A DNA stretch of 7,846 bases, from NCBI GenBank assembly GCA_002770795.1, contig PCTP01000118.1, positions 1 to 7,846 of the forward strand, written 5' to 3'. Shown in pieces: positions 5,063 to 7,846 of the stretch. The translations under genes and the position numbers were made by a program. This DNA comes from Gammaproteobacteria bacterium CG22_combo_CG10-13_8_21_14_all_40_8 (GTDB lineage Bacteria; Pseudomonadota; Gammaproteobacteria; Enterobacterales; GCA-002770795). The notes below the pieces were generated by a model. The model had not been told where the DNA came from. It ran no database searches and saw only the letters and a program-made list of their open reading frames with translations. The stretch's first letter is position 1. The number at the start of each line of letters is the position of its first letter.

Positions 5063-7846
5063 ATGAACCATCAGATGAAAAAGCCAACCCTTTTCTTGTC
5101 ACAACTCCTAGGACTTTGCTTACTAAGCTTGGTTTCCTGTTCCGTCCAGTGTAGTAGCTGGCTCTGGCCTTTCTCTCAAGAGAAAAAAACAGAGATCCAG
5201 ATCGATTCTGAAGCTATTCAAGTAGAAAAAGTGACACAAACTTTATACCGAGGAAGACCATCCATCTGTATTCAATTTAATTTTCCTCTAGATCCACTCA
5301 AAAACTACGATCAATGGATTCAATTACATGATAATCATCAATCCAAAGTCTATGGCAGCTGGATTGTCTCTGAAGATCTCATGCAATTATACTTCACTCA
5401 TATTGAACCTCGAATTGAATATAGTCTAGAGATTAGCCAATCATTCCGAGGAAAAAATGGTCAACCGTTACAACAACCCTTTTATCAGAAGATAATCACT
5501 CAAAATTCAAATCCCAATGTGGGGTTCTCTGAACGCGGCATGATAATACCCACCGGTGATAATCCAGGTTTGCCGGTGAGACATATCAATGTATCAGAAG
5601 TAACCGTCAATTTTTATAAAATTTCACCCAGCCAATATTTTCAACTACTTAACCAGAAAACCGCAACAGATAGTTCATACTGGAATATTAATAATTTGTC
5701 CCAACAACTTTCGCCAACCTACACAGGCCGTTATCAACTTAATTCCCCATTAAATCAGGTGACGGAATCAAAAATCCCTATTACCCATAAAATCAGTGAG
5801 CAGCCTGGTCTTTATTTAGTGAGCATGACACCCACTGGTTCCCAACAATATCAGCAAGCAACCACTTATTTTTCAATTTCTGATATTGGCGTACACATTC
5901 GACAATATGGTAAAAAATCGGCCATATTCACCGCCCATATTGCCAATGGAAAACCTTTTACAAAGGTGCATCTTGATTTTTTAAATCGCCAAGGACAGTT
6001 CTTAAATGAAGCAGAAACCGATGGATCTGGATTTATTTCTGTGATGACACCCAAGGATAGTGCCATGCTGATGGCGAGATCTGACAAACACTTAGCTCTG
6101 ATTAACTTACAAGGAGCAGCCATTGATATTTCAGAATTTGATATTCCCAAAACGGCTTATTCTCATCGCCAATTATTTGTTTATGGCCCAAGAGACTTAT
6201 ACCGTCCAGGAGAAGAAATTCACTTTAGTATTCTGGCACGAGATTTTGATGGAGAGCCTCTACCCTCCTCTTTTTTATCCATTAAATTACTCAGCCCAGA
6301 TGGCTCTGTGATCCAACAAAAAGAATTATCCAGCCAAGACCTAGGCTATTACCAATATCAGTTTGAGCTACCAGCAGATGCTGTTACGGGTCAATGGCAA
6401 TTACAAACAAAACTCTATTCAGATCCATCTCCGCAAACCACTCGATTTTCAGTGGAAGACTTTTTACCAGAACGCATTAAAATTCACTTTGCTCAAGCGG
6501 ATCAGAGTATTTTTGCTGATAATGAAGACCCAGTGATGCAACTATCCGCGCAATATCTATATGGTTCTCCTGCTCAGGGAAACAGTATGCAATCCAGAGT
6601 TAGAGCAAGGCTATCCAACCATCCTTTTACCCAATTTCAAGATTATCAGATTGGCTCCGAATCCAGTGATAAACCCTATGATCAAGTCTGGCAATTAGAC
6701 GATCAAACTCTCGATGCAAATGGAGAGTCATCTATTCATATCCCTGAGTCTTATCGTTCTGACTGGAAGAATATCCAAGGTCCCATACGTCTCGATTATC
6801 GCATCAGCGTTTTAGAGTCCGGAGGTCGTGCTGTTCAACGAAATCAGACCTTTCATCTTTGGAAAGGGAAAAATTGGCCGGCAATAAAAGCAGATTTTAA
6901 TACCAGTGACAATGAAATGGATCACAAAAATGCTCAGTTTCATATTGCCAGTATCAATGCCAAAGGAATTTGGCAAGCACAACAACATCTTAAGCTAAAC
7001 TTAGTTAATCTCAATCAGCAAGGTTATTGGGACTATCAAGAAAATTATGGTTGGAGATACCGTTACAACGATCAACCGTTTGAAGTTTGGCGTTCGCAAC
7101 TCACCACCCAACAGCAGCCTCAAACGGTTTCCATGCCAGTGGAAAATGGCAACTATGTTCTAAAAGCGGAAGATGATGAAGGAAATATCACCAGCTTAGC
7201 ATTTAAAATTGGACAAGATTGGTGGGGCTACCAGCCAATGGATCAAAACCCTAAACCCGATAAAATTAATATTGTGCTAGATAAGCCAAATTATGCCAGC
7301 CCAGATATAGCCCATGTGCAACTGCAATCTCCCAGACCAGGATTTGGATTTGTTTTGGTAGAATCCTCTCAAGGCATATTGTGGAGTCAAAATGTAGAAT
7401 ATACCGAGCAACCACTTCTGATTGACATTCCCATTAACAGCACTTGGAAACGTCACGACATTCGCATTGTTGCATTATCCAATCAACCACAAAATCAAGC
7501 CAAAAAAGGCATTGCATTACGCTCATTAGGTATACAAGCACTTCCTTTAAATAGAGCACAAAGACAGTTGCATTTTAGTATCCATGCGCCTGAAAAAATC
7601 CAACCGCAAACCCTGTTCAATATCCAATTACAACTGGATGCCGATAGCCTTAAAAATTTAAATCACCAACCCGCTAAGGTGACCATTGCCGCAGTGGATC
7701 AAGGCGTATTGTCTGTATCAGGATTTAAAACACCCGACCCCTTTAAATATTTTTTTCAACAAAAGAATACCCAAATGGATGCTCGGGATAATTTTGATGA
7801 GATTTTGTTTCTCAAAAACATCAAAGATGCCATTCTCAAATATGGT
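5063..7846 (+). CDS. yfhM: Bacterial alpha-2-macroglobulin-family lipoprotein, N-terminal part (runs off the window)
   Basis: The frame is open for 928 codons to the window edge; E. coli YfhM has about 1650 residues, so roughly the first half is present. Bacterial alpha-2-macroglobulins are envelope-anchored protease traps. A lipoprotein signal is visible: KK at 6-7, a hydrophobic core, and lipobox LVSC with Cys26 as the modified residue. Family landmarks follow in order: FPLDPLKNYDQ near 74-84, GFSERG (154-159), TGRYQLN (221-227), SDIGVHIRQY (273-282), GPRDLYRPGEEI (375-386), SVEDFLPERI (463-472), LESGGRAV (584-591), STWKRHDIRI (793-802), AAVDQGVLSVSGF (876-888) and TPDPFKYFF (890-898). They track YfhM closely, spanning the macroglobulin-like domains up to the A2M region. 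The thioester CxEQ site would lie beyond the edge, so its presence is untested. Start choice: an in-frame TAG at 5036 leaves only ATG at 5063 or 5075; neither has a clear Shine-Dalgarno, and the second (MKKP) would give a more typical lipoprotein N-terminus. In enterobacteria pbpC follows. Confidence 0.93.
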   Translation, partial: MNHQMKKPTLFLSQLLGLCLLSLVSCSVQCSSWLWPFSQEKKTEIQIDSEAIQVEKVTQTLYRGRPSICIQFNFPLDPLKNYDQWIQLHDNHQSKVYGSWIVSEDLMQLYFTHIEPRIEYSLEISQSFRGKNGQPLQQPFYQKIITQNSNPNVGFSERGMIIPTGDNPGLPVRHINVSEVTVNFYKISPSQYFQLLNQKTATDSSYWNINNLSQQLSPTYTGRYQLNSPLNQVTESKIPITHKISEQPGLYLVSMTPTGSQQYQQATTYFSISDIGVHIRQYGKKSAIFTAHIANGKPFTKVHLDFLNRQGQFLNEAETDGSGFISVMTPKDSAMLMARSDKHLALINLQGAAIDISEFDIPKTAYSHRQLFVYGPRDLYRPGEEIHFSILARDFDGEPLPSSFLSIKLLSPDGSVIQQKELSSQDLGYYQYQFELPADAVTGQWQLQTKLYSDPSPQTTRFSVEDFLPERIKIHFAQADQSIFADNEDPVMQLSAQYLYGSPAQGNSMQSRVRARLSNHPFTQFQDYQIGSESSDKPYDQVWQLDDQTLDANGESSIHIPESYRSDWKNIQGPIRLDYRISVLESGGRAVQRNQTFHLWKGKNWPAIKADFNTSDNEMDHKNAQFHIASINAKGIWQAQQHLKLNLVNLNQQGYWDYQENYGWRYRYNDQPFEVWRSQLTTQQQPQTVSMPVENGNYVLKAEDDEGNITSLAFKIGQDWWGYQPMDQNPKPDKINIVLDKPNYASPDIAHVQLQSPRPGFGFVLVESSQGILWSQNVEYTEQPLLIDIPINSTWKRHDIRIVALSNQPQNQAKKGIALRSLGIQALPLNRAQRQLHFSIHAPEKIQPQTLFNIQLQLDADSLKNLNHQPAKVTIAAVDQGVLSVSGFKTPDPFKYFFQQKNTQMDARDNFDEILFLKNIKDAILKYG

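Noticed and set aside
5866..6311. Two short frames, one on each strand, inside the macroglobulin gene
   Set aside because: Both are shadows of the long continuous frame that runs from 5063 to the window edge with conserved family motifs throughout.
1..7846. A defence island, toxin-antitoxin pair, secretion effector cluster or prophage
   Set aside because: All five genes belong to known housekeeping or envelope families, no integrase or transposase is present, and nothing groups them into a dedicated system.

Overview
This AT-rich window (about 40% GC by eye) carries five protein-coding genes and reads as ordinary chromosomal sequence from a gammaproteobacterium. The evidence for that placement is a full-length YajQ with the typical termini, a YfhM-type bacterial alpha-2-macroglobulin that follows the enterobacterial protein motif by motif, a DUF3300 exported protein and a POT-family peptide transporter. 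Base composition would suit a Legionella/Coxiella-like lineage, but nothing here fixes the genus.

Layout: positions 1-152 are non-coding, with a stretch near 20-117 that is more GC-rich than the genes and may be a dispersed repeat. Positions 153-1559 (minus) encode an exported DUF3300 protein with a long, basic, His/Arg/Ser/Asn-rich tail. After a divergent spacer, 1749-3350 (plus) encodes a 533-residue proton-coupled oligopeptide transporter. Its stop codon lies in a perfect 12-bp hairpin. It converges on a minus-strand pair: a short-chain dehydrogenase (3471-4262) downstream of yajQ (4358-4840), with a weak terminator-like hairpin between them. A second divergent spacer (4841-5062) leads to a large plus-strand gene that starts at 5063 and runs off the right edge. 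Its 928 visible codons are the N-terminal half of an alpha-2-macroglobulin-family lipoprotein.

How the genes work together: no shared pathway is evident. Three products belong to the cell envelope (DUF3300 protein, peptide importer, macroglobulin-like protease trap), one is a cytosolic or membrane-associated NAD(P)-dependent oxidoreductase, and one is a small nucleotide/c-di-GMP-binding protein. In enterobacteria yfhM is followed by pbpC, so a penicillin-binding protein gene may lie just beyond the right edge.

I found no phage, IS transposase, CRISPR, defence cassette, tRNA or rRNA, and no convincing undescribed system. The points most worth a second look are small: an Asn-to-Asp change at a usually conserved SDR active-site position, a 13-bp tandem repeat that supplies the SDR stop codon with the frame staying open beyond it, a non-Asp +2 residue in the macroglobulin lipobox, and the GC-rich block at the left edge.
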